Shown here: in pieces, positions 42,001 through 50,204 of the stretch
How the letters are laid out: every line of letters begins with the position of its first letter
How positions within the stretch are numbered: position 1 is the first letter of the stretch
Assembly (NCBI GenBank): GCA_964593455.1
Contig: CAZQHK010000009.1
Span: forward strand, 1 to 64,000
DNA length: 64,000 nt
Origin: CAZQHK01 sp964593455
GTDB lineage: Bacteria > Muiribacteriota > CAYSPT01
Reading direction: 5' to 3'
Translations under genes and position numbers: made by a program
Notes under the pieces: generated by a model
What the model was told of the DNA's origin: nothing
Database searches by the model: none
Seen by the model: only the letters and a program-made list of their open reading frames with translations

Positions 42001-42140
42001 TCTGTGAAACGCCGACGGAATCACAGGGAATGGGTATCAGTATCATGCGTCACCGGGCCGGATTCATCGGAGCAACTTTCGAGATCATTTCAAAGCCTGA
42101 AAAAGGCACGGTTATAGTCTGCACGCTGTCACAATTCTGA
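39087..42140 (+). CDS. hybrid sensor histidine kinase with N-terminal receiver and multiple PAS domains
   Basis: This 1017-residue soluble kinase has a receiver domain first (FLIIDDEISIRTL; acceptor D57 in VVITDYYLG; GSGDEEIAVEAMKSGLDDYV). A PAS with a Cys-rich NCYKAYYGRETVCDNCPAM segment follows (about 150-255), then PAS (260-380) and a GAF-like region (390-555). Two more PAS (565-690, 695-810), a HisKA_3 dimerisation domain with phospho-acceptor H829 (IGQDLHDGLGQQ) and an HATPase_c (DNGTSF, GMGISIMRHR) complete it. HisKA_3 kinases pair with NarL-type regulators, and one follows at 42340. No transmembrane helix, so signals are cytoplasmic or relayed via the receiver. Confidence 0.95.
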   Translation: MENPLRFLIIDDEISIRTLVSKLLRVEFPGCRIMQIGDRASFEEHLDNSKFDVVITDYYLGWIDGLEVLKAVKQRDPYCPVIMFTGSGDEEIAVEAMKSGLDDYVLKSPERFKRLAPSIKMALEHKRTEQKKRHIEQELIESEERLEAILQSVTDHMSMIDRSLNIIWTNNTALKSFGGDLLGKNCYKAYYGRETVCDNCPAMKTFDDGNVHHHEISVQTEGEGERIFFCTTKVALRDDQGEPMAVLELSRDVTERKRAKEELERAYNIINDSQTMAFLWKNAENFPVEYVTENVKDVLGYTAEEFMSGAVSWPGITHPDDEPRLRAELERNLELGINQFSQDYRLIAKSGDIKWISDRTSAIMDENGTITHYQAVVIDVTDQKRVEDLKFLNAMALELAETHSTDELRKLIGEKLKEFTGAVMVLVNGYDAEKNELKVEHIAAKRGTIGSAQKVLGSRLKEMRFIIPPEVYARMITERVAKLTGIYELSFEAIPKKAAGLMEKTLGLGSVYGLALYDDKSLFGTAAVLLPWDNELLFIESLKVFAHMAAASLGRVQVEEVLRESEAKFRMVSDYSFNWEIFRDRNGRLIYINPAFERITGYTVEEYMSGKVTREDLLHPEDLEKNQKLFAEAMGGTVIKEFECRLIQKDGRLIFISVSSQPVITESGEHVGNRLSIRDITERKTAEEALRHSEEKFKKVVSTSPDAIMVFDAKTKKIVEVNKACEDLYGYVRKEFLDLCQPDISAEPEKSATSIIRALKGKLHHIPLRYHRKNNGTVFPVEISMATFDYFGYTMICEVVRDISERKRLEREIIEISGREQRRIGQDLHDGLGQQLTGVSYMLMALVETLRQKGLPEVESVARAVELIDETISQAHTLSQGLCPVEIEENGLAEALRGLWQQTNSTYDIRCLFDCDEEVSVISTDVATHLFRIAQEAVTNAVKHSLADTIRIRLQSLDNNIILAIEDNGTSFCETPTESQGMGISIMRHRAGFIGATFEIISKPEKGTVIVCTLSQF

Positions 42141-42165
42141 TATGCCGGCAATATGCGCGTTTGAC

Positions 42166-42194
42166 TTGCCTAAGCACTTACGCTTATATATACT
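42166..42194 (+). promoter_or_regulatory. promoter upstream of the response regulator
   Basis: TTGCCT (42166-42171) and TATACT (42189-42194) with 17-base spacing, followed by ACTATAGTAAAGATTAGAGG. An alternative pairing is TTGACT (42161) with TATATA. The regulator start is about 145 bases further, leaving a long leader. The shared TATAGTA..GATTAGAGG string also occurs at the secretin promoter. Confidence 0.55.
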
Positions 42195-42339
42195 ATAGTA
42201 AAGATTAGAGGTAGAACTTCAGCATGTTTGCTATACACATTTCATGTGTGTTCAGACTATCCTGTAAATCAGTGAACGGAAAGAGACAGTTAAAACCGTA
42301 TCCACCGGGATTAACAATACTGAGAGGTTGAACTATACT

Positions 42340-43026
42340 ATGATAGCCGAACCCAAACCGGTAGAAAAAAGGAAAATAAGCAAAGTCGTTATTATCGATG
42401 ATCATCCAATCGTGGCCAAAGGGTTGTCGTTACTGCTCGACAAACAACCCGACCTGACAATTTGCGGCGATGTGGATAATGCCCGCGGCGCCCTGCAGTT
42501 GATCAAAGAAAAAACTCCCGATCTGGCCATTATCGACATATCGCTCAAGGGAATGAGCGGATTGGAGTTGACCTCCGATATCAGGAACCGGTATCCGGAT
42601 GTTCGAATTCTCGTTCTCTCCATGCATGACGAGTTTCTGTATGCCGAACGTGCTTTGGAAGCCGGGGCGGCCGGGTATGTAATGAAGAAAGAACGTTCCG
42701 GGACCATCCTCGAGGCAATCCGACAGATACTGAAGGGCGCTGTTTACGTCAGTGAAAATATTAAAGACCAGATGTTGAAGAACATCGTTTATGGTAAGGG
42801 CGGACACAGGAGCCCGAGCGTGCGGGACCTCAGCAACCGTGAACTGGAGGTCTTTCAGATGGTCGGGCAGGGTTTTAGCACCGGCGAAATTGCCGAACGG
42901 CTGCACCTCAGTAAAAAAACCATTCACACCTACCGTTTTCAGATCAAGAACAAGCTTGGTTTGAAAAGTGCCAAGGATTTAAACAAGTATGCCATAAAAT
43001 GGAGACATGTGGACCGGCCAAGTTGA
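42340..43026 (+). CDS. NarL/LuxR-family response regulator
   Basis: From ATG 42340 (MIAEPKPVEK) the protein has 228 residues; a TTG at 42328 would add four. The receiver opens with VVIIDDHPIVAKGL, with phospho-acceptor D66 in LAIIDISLKG, LVLSMHDEF and a lysine in YVMKKERSG. A LuxR HTH follows (SNREVEVFQMVGQG-like LSNRELEVFQMVGQGFSTGE, AERLHLSKKTIHTYRFQIK). It is the evident partner of the upstream HisKA_3 kinase, separated by 199 bases with its own promoter. Targets unknown; the STAS and FliS-like genes follow. Confidence 0.95.
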   Translation: MIAEPKPVEKRKISKVVIIDDHPIVAKGLSLLLDKQPDLTICGDVDNARGALQLIKEKTPDLAIIDISLKGMSGLELTSDIRNRYPDVRILVLSMHDEFLYAERALEAGAAGYVMKKERSGTILEAIRQILKGAVYVSENIKDQMLKNIVYGKGGHRSPSVRDLSNRELEVFQMVGQGFSTGEIAERLHLSKKTIHTYRFQIKNKLGLKSAKDLNKYAIKWRHVDRPS

Positions 43027-43121
43027 TTTACGTACTATTGGATGAAGAAATATTTATTGGCGGGTTTGTTGACTTTAGTAATATAATAAAGCATAGGCAA
43101 TGAACGAAACAGGAGAACAGG

Positions 43122-43495
43122 GTGATAACCATGGAAAAAATGGTGGAGTACGATATACGGGGTGATATTGCGTTTATTAAACCGAACAGCAATATCGACG
43201 AATCCAACTCATGGCAGTTTCAAGAGATCCTGAGGAACGTTATCGACCAGGGAGTTGTTATGATCATTGTCGATCTTCACCTGGTGGAGTATATGTCAAG
43301 CGCCACTCTCGGTATCGCTGCTGCCAGCACCGACCGGCTGGAGGGTCTGGGGGGGGGCTCTACTTCTGTCACGTGAACGAGGGTGTTCGCAAAGTTATGG
43401 ACATGACCCGTTTGGACGAAAAAATAAAAATATTTGATTCCGAAGAGGAAGCGGTGGCCGCGTGCCAATCGTCGGCCGATTTGAAAACAAGCTAA
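43122..43495 (+). pseudogene. STAS-domain (anti-sigma antagonist-like) protein interrupted at a G9 run
   Basis: The first frame (GTG 43122, AGGAG at six-base spacing) encodes the start of a STAS domain: RGDIAFIKPNSNIDESNSWQ, then VDLHLVEYMSSATLGIAAAS. It shifts at nine consecutive G (43349-43357) and ends early after 84 residues. The missing half continues in another frame: GLYFCHVNEGVRKVMDMTRL, then DEKIKIFDSEEEAVAAC, ending at 43495. Seven or ten G would restore one ~124-residue protein. The regulated Ser/Thr lies in MSSATLG. The cause may be phase variation or a homopolymer sequencing error. Sits between the regulator and fliS-like genes. Confidence 0.85.
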
Positions 43496-43511
43496 CGAGA
43501 ATAGTAAAGTA

Positions 43512-43952
43512 ATGAACCCAGAAGAACAAACTCAACGATATAAAGAGCTGCAGGTCAAATCCATCAGTCAGGAGAAGTTGATCCTGATGCTCTACGATGG
43601 ATCGGTTAAGTTTCTCAACAACGCTCTGGAGGCTCTCAAAACTAAAAAATATGACGTTGTCAACGACAACCTCGTGCGTGTCCAAATGATTCTCACCGAA
43701 CTCATGGTGTCGCTCGACCTGAGCGTCGGCGAGCTGGCCGCGAGCATGTATGCATTCTACCAATTCATGTACGACAAGCTGGTAGAGGGAAACGTGAAAA
43801 AGGAAGCCGAGCCAATACAGGAAGTAATCGAGATGCTGCTCAATCTTCGCGAGGTATGGGTAAAAGCCCTCAAAGCCAGAAAACACGAGACTCGAGCCGA
43901 AAAACCGGTTAAGCCTACCACCAGCGACAGCGGTTTCGACTTCGTCGGTTAA
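43512..43952 (+). CDS. fliS: FliS-like flagellin-chaperone family protein
   Basis: This 146-residue helical protein matches FliS: YKELQVKSISQEKLILMLYD then GSVKFLNNALEALK, a LVRVQMILTELMVSLDLSVG helix, MYAFYQFMYDKLVEGNVKKE, and a final EMLLNLREVWVKALKA helix. The last 30 residues form a polar tail. FliS binds the C-terminus of flagellin in the cytoplasm to prevent early assembly. No flagellin or other flagellar gene is in this window, so it may serve a distant flagellar locus or another partner. It begins 17 bases after the STAS frame. Confidence 0.88.
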   Translation: MNPEEQTQRYKELQVKSISQEKLILMLYDGSVKFLNNALEALKTKKYDVVNDNLVRVQMILTELMVSLDLSVGELAASMYAFYQFMYDKLVEGNVKKEAEPIQEVIEMLLNLREVWVKALKARKHETRAEKPVKPTTSDSGFDFVG

Positions 43953-44070
43953 GTTTTCGCCGGCCAATGTCACCAGCCTCGATTTACAGGGCCTTCAACA
44001 CTGATATTCTTCATGCAAGCAGGGGAAAAAGTTATCCACAAGAAAGTTGCTATCGATCGGCAAATATTTG

Positions 44071-44099
44071 TTGCGGGTTCCGTTATTTCTCCGTATAAT
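44071..44099 (+). promoter_or_regulatory. promoter of the subtilase gene
   Basis: TTGCGG (44071-44076) and TATAAT (44094-44099) with 17-base spacing, 48 bases before the ATG. A perfect DnaA-box sequence TTATCCACA (44032-44040) lies just upstream; being single, it is probably chance or a DnaA-regulated site, not an origin. The rest of 43953-44146 is empty. Confidence 0.6.
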
Positions 44100-44146
44100 G
44101 GAACGAAGTATCGCAATGATAATCATAGATAGAAGGAGGAGTTGCT

Positions 44147-45577
44147 GTGAAGAAGCTTTTAGCTGTTGTGATTCTTAGTCTGTTTCTCGTTCCCGTTTGT
44201 TTGGCCGAGGGTGTAGTGCCTGTTCTGGTCATCGATTCGGGTTCGGATTTCACTCACCCACTGCTCAATCCGCTGGCTGATCCCAATCAGGTGGAGCTGA
44301 ATGGAACTGGAGGTATTGACGACTCCGGAAACGGGTATGTTGACGATATCTACGGGTGGAATTTCCCGAATAACAATAATGTTTTGTGTAATCTCGACAA
44401 TACTCCGCCGCGGTATGACGATGTCATTACCTTTATGAACCTCATCGGTATCTATCAGCAAGTCGGCCGCGACAATATGGACCCAGCTGATTTCAAACTT
44501 CTGGTCAAACTCTACAACGACAAAGAGTTGACACCCTGGAACAGCTTCACCGGCGGATGGGCACACGGAACCCACTGTGCCGGCGTCATCGCCACCGACA
44601 ACAAGGCGCCCCTGATGAAAGCGGTCAGACATCTCAACACCGGCGAACCACCCGAAAAAAAGGCCGAAGAGATGTTGATGAACTTCACCCTGATGTATCG
44701 TCCGGGCCGGTCGCGGACCAGGTCTATCGATGAAAACCCGATGCTCCCCGAACTCATCGCTTACTTCAAGGAGATGGGGCAGAAGGGCGCCGAGGAGATC
44801 GAGCCTGAAGCGAAGTATGTGGGCAGCCTGAACCCTCGGGTAGTCAACTGCTCTTTCGGCGTACCGAACGAGGCCTTATTGAAATCGTTCAAAGACTACA
44901 TGACACAGCAGTGGAATTTCACTAACCCCACCGATAAAGAAGTGCAGGATATGGTCAACCTCTATGTCACGCACACCATGCTTCCGAGCGATAAAGTCTT
45001 CTACAGCTACATGAAAGACGCGCTCATCGTGTTCGCCGCCGGGAACTCTTCTGAAAATTATGAGAACGTGGTCACCTCGCCGATCAGCGTTGACATCACC
45101 AACAAACTGGTGGTGGCTGCTACCAACAAAGACGAGAGCCTGGCCGATTTCTCCTGTTACGGCAAGAATATAGTCGAAGTAGCCGTGCCCGGTGTCAATA
45201 TCATGTCGTCTTTCCCCAATGGACGGATGGGCGCCATGAGCGGCACGTCTATGGCAGCACCGATGGCCGCCAAGTTCGCTACCATGGTTTTTGCCGAAAA
45301 CAAGTATCTCACTCCCGAGCAGGTGAAAGAGATTTTGATGCGTACGGTTGATAAAAAAACCTGGTTGGCTGACAAGATCGTCTCAGGCGGTGTCATCAAT
45401 GTGGACCGCGCCGTAGCTGCGGCACGCTTCATGAGAGAGACCAAAACCCTGGATGAAGCGATCACGAAAGCCTTGCAGGAGATCGATGACAAGAAGCCCG
45501 ATTCAATTCGCGGTGTACGTCCTCCGCGTTTCGAGACGGAATTCGAGAAAGAGCTCTACAAGTCATCTATCTGGTAA
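44147..45577 (+). CDS. secreted S8 (subtilisin-family) serine peptidase
   Basis: This 476-residue protein has a signal peptide (MKKLLAVVILSLFLVPVCLA) and the full triad: D30 in VIDSG, H143 in AHGTHCAG, S368 in GTSMAAP. The oxyanion Asn lies in VFAAGNSS. The catalytic Asp is only ~10 residues after the signal cut, so the usual N-terminal propeptide is absent. Insertions between D and H (FMNLIGIYQQVGRDNM...) and between H and S carry unfamiliar segments. A C-terminal helical tail ends the protein. RBS is AGGAGG, followed by TTGCTGTG. It likely degrades protein in the periplasm or outside. Confidence 0.93.
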   Translation: MKKLLAVVILSLFLVPVCLAEGVVPVLVIDSGSDFTHPLLNPLADPNQVELNGTGGIDDSGNGYVDDIYGWNFPNNNNVLCNLDNTPPRYDDVITFMNLIGIYQQVGRDNMDPADFKLLVKLYNDKELTPWNSFTGGWAHGTHCAGVIATDNKAPLMKAVRHLNTGEPPEKKAEEMLMNFTLMYRPGRSRTRSIDENPMLPELIAYFKEMGQKGAEEIEPEAKYVGSLNPRVVNCSFGVPNEALLKSFKDYMTQQWNFTNPTDKEVQDMVNLYVTHTMLPSDKVFYSYMKDALIVFAAGNSSENYENVVTSPISVDITNKLVVAATNKDESLADFSCYGKNIVEVAVPGVNIMSSFPNGRMGAMSGTSMAAPMAAKFATMVFAENKYLTPEQVKEILMRTVDKKTWLADKIVSGGVINVDRAVAAARFMRETKTLDEAITKALQEIDDKKPDSIRGVRPPRFETEFEKELYKSSIW

Positions 45578-45605
45578 ACAAACAGTAACTCACAGCAACT
45601 TGAAA

Positions 45606-45633
45606 AGTCTCCGGTTCAACCGGGGGCTTTTTT
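45606..45633 (+). terminator. rho-independent terminator after the subtilase gene
   Basis: AGTCTCCGGT (45606-45615) pairs with ACCGGGGGCT (45619-45628), with some G-U pairs, around a 3-base loop. A run of T (45628-45633) follows directly, 29 bases after the stop. Confidence 0.8.
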
Positions 45634-45671
45634 ATTATGGATATGATACCTCTTCCCGAGGAACACATCAT

Positions 45672-45692
45672 ACGAAGCCATCCTGGCTTCGT
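45672..45692. repeat. perfect 9-bp hairpin in the convergent intergenic gap
   Basis: ACGAAGCCA and TGGCTTCGT pair perfectly around TCC. A second small hairpin, GTCAC-TGC-GTGAC, follows near 45703-45715. There is no T-run on either side. They could help stop transcription from the convergent oligopeptidase gene. Confidence 0.6.
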
Positions 45693-45741
45693 ACCCTCCG
45701 GGCGTCACTGCGTGACTGTTGATCGCATCCGCTGACTCTTA

Positions 45742-47886
45742 CTACTCCTTTATCCCCAACCGGTCGAAGACGAAGGCGTATTCGAAGGCGATGTCTCTCA
45801 AGTAGGAGTATCGGCCCGACGCTCCGCCGTGGCCGGCCACCATGGTGGTTTTGAAGAGCAGCAGGTTTCGGTCGGTTTTGTTGCCCCTGAGTCTGGCCAC
45901 CCACTTGGCGGGCTCCCAGTACATGACCCGGGTATCGTTGAAGGAGGTGAGGACCAGCATATTCGGATAGTCCTGGTGGGTTACATTATCGTACGGAGAG
46001 TACGTTTGGATGTAGTTGAAGAAGTATTTGATATTTGGATTTCCCCATTCTTCATATTCAGCCACTGTCAGTGGCAGTGTGGCATCGAGCATGGTGTTGA
46101 GGACGTCTACGAAAGGAACCTTGGCAATGACTATATCGAAAAGATCAGGCCGCATATTGCTGACCGCGCCCATGAGCATACCGCCGGCACTCTCCCCTCT
46201 TATTACCAGTTTGCTGCTCGATGTATATTTTTTCTTGATCAGGTATTTGGCGCAGGCGATGAAGTCGGTAAAGGTGTTTCTCTTACGTAGCAGTTTACCC
46301 TGCTTGTACCAAAGGCGCCCCATTTCACTGCCGCCGCGAACATGGGCGATGGCGTAGACGAATCCCCGGTCGAGCAGGCTCAGGCAGGTGGTAAAAAAAT
46401 ATGGTTCCAAGCTGTCGCCGTATGCTCCGTATCCTTCCATGAAACATGGATTTTGGCCGTTTAAGGTCAAGTCTTTCCTGTAAACCAGTGATATGGGTAC
46501 TCGGGTGCCGTCATCGGTGGTGGCAAAGATTTTTTCCGTGAGATACTTTTGGGGATCGTATTCCGGTACTTCCTGTTTCTTCTTCAATTCCCGTTCTCTG
46601 GTATCCAGATCGTAATCATAGACCGTTTCGGGAGTGATCAATGATGAGTAGGTGAACCTGAGCACGTTCGTATTGAAATCATAATTGCTGCCTTCCCAGA
46701 AGGTGTAGACCGGTTCCGGGAACTCTATATAATATTCCTGATTATTGGTGAGGTTTCTTACCCGCATCTTTCGCAAACCATCGGACCGCTCATATATAAC
46801 CAGGTGTCCTGAGAAAACGTCGATTCCTTCTATGGCCACAGATGGACGATGCGCTATGATCTCTTTCCATAGATACCTGGAGAAATCTGAAACTGGAGCT
46901 TCCATGAGTCTAAAATTGACCGCTTTATCGTTAGTGAGTATGAATAAACGGTCCCCGTGGTGGGCTATGGAGCACTCGACTCCCTTCTTTCTGGTATGAA
47001 CGGGCTTGAACTCCTTTTCCGGTGTGTTCGCGTTGAGAATGTGAAGTTCGGATGTGGTGTTGCTTTCAATTGCTAAGACCAGGTATTGCTTGCTCCTGGT
47101 TTTTGAGATAAAGGTGGAATAGGCTTCTGCCTCTTCCTCGTAGAGCATGGTGTCCAGCTCAGTGGTGGTGCCCAGGGTATGACGGTGCAGCTGATAGGGA
47201 CGGTGGCTGTCATCCAATGTAATGTAAAAAATAATTTTATTGTCATTGGCCCATTCCGCGGTGGTGTCAGTGTTAACGATGGTTTCCTCGTAAACCAAAG
47301 ATGGATTTTTCAGATTCTTGAAATGGATCGTGTACTCTTCCGAACCGGATGTTTCCACGGAATACATGAGCAGCTCATGGTTGGGGCTTACCTCGTATAC
47401 TCCCAGGCTGAAGAAGTCGTGGCCGGCAGCCAGTTCATTCTCGTCCAGCAGGATTTCTTCTTCTGACTGGAGACTGTCTTTTTTCCGGCAGTGAATTGCG
47501 TATTCCTTGCCTTTCTCCATACGGGAGTAATAATAGTAATCATCAAGTTTCTCCGGGACCGAAAGATCCGTCTCCTTGATTCTTGAGCGCATCTCCTGGA
47601 AGAGATTTTCCTGAAACTGACCGGTGTGTTTCATCATATCTTCAGCGTAACGGTTCTCGGCCTTGATATACTCCAGTACAGTCGGATTGTCTTTTTGACG
47701 CAGCCAGAAATAATTATCCTGTATGATCTGTCCATGCTTCCAGTATTCATGGGGAACGACACTTGCCTGCGGGGGAACGGGGAGCGGATCCAATGCCCAG
47801 GAGGCCGTGCAAAGAACTGTGAGAATTAAAACCAGGCCGGCAGAACAAACTTTGTAATCGTATCCGACAGCACGTTTTTCATTCAT
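45742..47886 (-). CDS. ptrB: oligopeptidase B-like S9A peptidase, exported form
   Basis: This 714-residue prolyl-oligopeptidase-family enzyme has an N-terminal hydrophobic segment (CSAGLVLILTVLCTASWA) acting as signal peptide or anchor; most PtrB enzymes are cytoplasmic. A seven-bladed propeller (about 85-430) is followed by the hydrolase domain with S566 in RGESAGG, D651 in SFNDTRVMYWEP and H686 in VAGHGGASGR. Oligopeptidase B cleaves short peptides after basic residues. The arrangement of the triad and the GGSEMGRLWYKQGKLLRKRN segment support PtrB. Together with the S8 enzyme and YejAB it fits a peptide-scavenging role. Confidence 0.93.
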   Translation of the reverse strand: MNEKRAVGYDYKVCSAGLVLILTVLCTASWALDPLPVPPQASVVPHEYWKHGQIIQDNYFWLRQKDNPTVLEYIKAENRYAEDMMKHTGQFQENLFQEMRSRIKETDLSVPEKLDDYYYYSRMEKGKEYAIHCRKKDSLQSEEEILLDENELAAGHDFFSLGVYEVSPNHELLMYSVETSGSEEYTIHFKNLKNPSLVYEETIVNTDTTAEWANDNKIIFYITLDDSHRPYQLHRHTLGTTTELDTMLYEEEAEAYSTFISKTRSKQYLVLAIESNTTSELHILNANTPEKEFKPVHTRKKGVECSIAHHGDRLFILTNDKAVNFRLMEAPVSDFSRYLWKEIIAHRPSVAIEGIDVFSGHLVIYERSDGLRKMRVRNLTNNQEYYIEFPEPVYTFWEGSNYDFNTNVLRFTYSSLITPETVYDYDLDTRERELKKKQEVPEYDPQKYLTEKIFATTDDGTRVPISLVYRKDLTLNGQNPCFMEGYGAYGDSLEPYFFTTCLSLLDRGFVYAIAHVRGGSEMGRLWYKQGKLLRKRNTFTDFIACAKYLIKKKYTSSSKLVIRGESAGGMLMGAVSNMRPDLFDIVIAKVPFVDVLNTMLDATLPLTVAEYEEWGNPNIKYFFNYIQTYSPYDNVTHQDYPNMLVLTSFNDTRVMYWEPAKWVARLRGNKTDRNLLLFKTTMVAGHGGASGRYSYLRDIAFEYAFVFDRLGIKE

Positions 47887-48013
47887 ATCATAATCTCCTT
47901 TACTTCATGTTGTTATGTGTCATGATGCAGTCAATCAACGGGATTAAGTATACTTCCGTGTTGCCGGGCAGTCAATTCCCTGCGGGTATAAAACAAATTA
48001 AGCTTGAAAAGAA

Positions 48014-48030
48014 TGTGTTAGATTGTGTTA
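48014..48030 (+). promoter_or_regulatory. 10-bp-phased direct repeat upstream of the TonB receptor
   Basis: TGTGTTA occurs at 48014-48020 and 48024-48030, one helical turn apart. It lies just upstream of a TATAG-type -10 (48036-48041) that lacks a good -35. This layout suits an activator site. The gap 47887-48092 between divergent genes holds no other feature. Confidence 0.4.
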
Positions 48031-48092
48031 AATAGTATAGCGATTTATTATTTTACATGAAAATTTGCTTACTTTTTAGGGAGGAAAAAGCA

Positions 48093-50184
48093 ATGTCCTT
48101 GAAATTGATTTGTATCACTGTGATTATGCTTCTTTTCATGATGGTTCTTCCGCTCGTATCTCAGGAATGGGACGATTTGAACCTGGAAGATTTGATGAAC
48201 ATAACCGTTACCACCGTCTCCAAAAAAGCGGAAAAGGTATCGGAAGCCTCGGCGGTAATGACTGTCATAACAGCCGAGGATATCAAGAAAATGGGAGTGA
48301 GGACCCTCGATGACGTTTTGCGGACGGTGGCCGGAGTGGATATAATCGAGACCTATTACGGATACTCGTCGGTCACCTTCCGTGGTGTGCTGCAGACGCA
48401 TTACAATAACAAGAGCCTGCTCCTGTTAAACGGGCACCCCATGTACGAGACCGTAGTGGGATCGTATTACATCGAAGCAATTCCGGTAACCAGCGTCAGC
48501 CGGATCGAGATAATCAGGGGGCCCAGTTCCGTCATGTACGGGACCAACGCCTTCGCCGGTGTAATCAATATAATTACCAAGAAAGGCGCCGATATTACCG
48601 CTCCCGAAGCCAGCCTCACCCTGGGGAGTTTCTCCACCCGCCGGTTGGATTTTATCTCGGGCAGCAGCCAGGATGGTTTAGATATCACATTTTGCGGTTC
48701 TACCAAGGACGATGACGGTTATCCTTACCGGGTACGCTCCGACGAGGAAGGCAACGCGGGGGAACCCGCCTACGGTATGGACCGGGACGCCTACGAGAAC
48801 GATTTCACGAACGGCCTGGTGCATGTCGCCTGGAAAGATTTCTCGTTCCAGTTGTTTTCCTGGAAACAGGAAAAAGACAAGTTCGGCCTGATCCCCACGC
48901 TTGTTTCTACCGGTGAGAGCCATCGAAAGGGGTACGGTTTCGATGTCAGTTACCGTAAAGCCCTCTCAGAAGACAGGGAGGTCACCTTGTTCAGTTGGTA
49001 TGACAAGATGAGCAAGCGTGAATGGATAAACGCTTATTACCCGGCCACAGCCGCCGCCTACGCTCAGCATTACCAGGATTATTCAGGAGACAAGATGGGA
49101 TTTGACCTTCGTTATGACTACCCGGGAATAGCTGAGAAGACGGATCTGCTGTTCGGAGTAGTGTATGAAACATTCAACTCCGAACCCTATTATTTCCGGT
49201 ACGCTTCCACGTTTGGAGAGACTTCACCGGGAAGCGGTGTCGCTCCTGTTCCGGGTGAAATAGACGAACCGGCCAGCTCTTATCTCGACAGTCACGAAAC
49301 CACCGAGAAATCATTTTACATTCAGCCCACGTACCGGCCCAATGAGCGAACCACGTTTACTGTGGGCGGGCGGTTAGCGTAGAAAGTCAGGTAATGTGAA
49401 TAACGAGGACTCCGGTTCCGATATGTCTCCCTCCGGAGGCGTGGTCTACCGGTTAAACGACGAACTTATCGGCAAACTCCTGTATGGAGAAGCCTACCGG
49501 GCGCCCAACTTCTTTGAAAAGTACGTGGAAGCTTCCAATGTTCTCTACGGTAATCCCGATCTCCAGGCGGAAAAGATCAAGACTATCGATCTCAACTTGA
49601 CCTACCAGAAAGGGATCTATCTTTATCAGATCAACCCGTTCTACTCCAAGACATCCGATGTCATCTCGCGAAGCCTGACCACCGTGGACAAATGGACAGC
49701 CGCTCCCAATATTCCCAAGTATGGTAACAAAGGCGGAGAAAAGATCAAAGGGATCATCTTCGAGATGAAATCAATTCCTTCCAAGGTTTTCGACTATACG
49801 TTCAACCTGACGTATCAGGAAGGCGAGGACATTGAAACCGGCGGCGACATCGACGGGCTCGAGGAACTGGCCTGTAATCTGATTCTCAACTACAAGGTCG
49901 AGAAGTCCGGTCTCAACATCAATACCCGGATCAAGTATATCGGAGACAGGTCTCTCTCCTTTGGGACTCCCGGAAGCGAACAACCGGGTACGGTCGGCAA
50001 TTTCACGGTAGTCGACCTCAAGCTGCTATGGACTGAACCGATACCGAAAGTCGATGTTGGTTTATCTATTTTCAATTTGTTTGACGAAAGCTATACCTAT
50101 CCGGAGTATATACGGCACAGAATCATGGAAACTCCCGGAGGACCGAAACGGGCTGTTTACCTGACTCTGACCCATAGATTCTAA
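48093..50184 (+). pseudogene. TonB-dependent receptor, frameshifted in the barrel
   Basis: From ATG 48093 (GGGAGG RBS) the protein has a signal peptide, a plug domain with ASAVMTVITAEDIKKMGVRT, VTFRGVLQTHYNNKSLLLLN and RIEIIRGPSSVMYGTNAFAG, and the first half of the barrel. It stops at TAG 49380-49382 (FTVGGRLA). The barrel resumes in the next frame as EDSGSDMSPSGGVVYRLNDE and runs to a proper C-terminal aromatic ending THRF at 50184. Only ~20 bases around the break are unmatched, so a single small indel explains it. This may be a real inactivation or a sequencing error. Such receptors import iron complexes, vitamins, sugars or peptides, or act as signal transducers. First gene of the sensing/bsh run. 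Confidence 0.9.
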
Positions 50185-50204
50185 GTTGCGAGGAGATGAA
50201 TTAA

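Noticed and set aside
43060..43090. Sigma-54 promoter before the STAS gene (TTGGCGGGTTTGTTGAC)
   Set aside because: The -12 GC is replaced by GA and the intervening bases fit poorly; a TATAAT-type element is also present.
44032..44040. Replication origin suggested by a perfect DnaA box
   Set aside because: Only one box, no AT-rich unwinding region or other boxes, no dnaA/dnaN/gyrB nearby.
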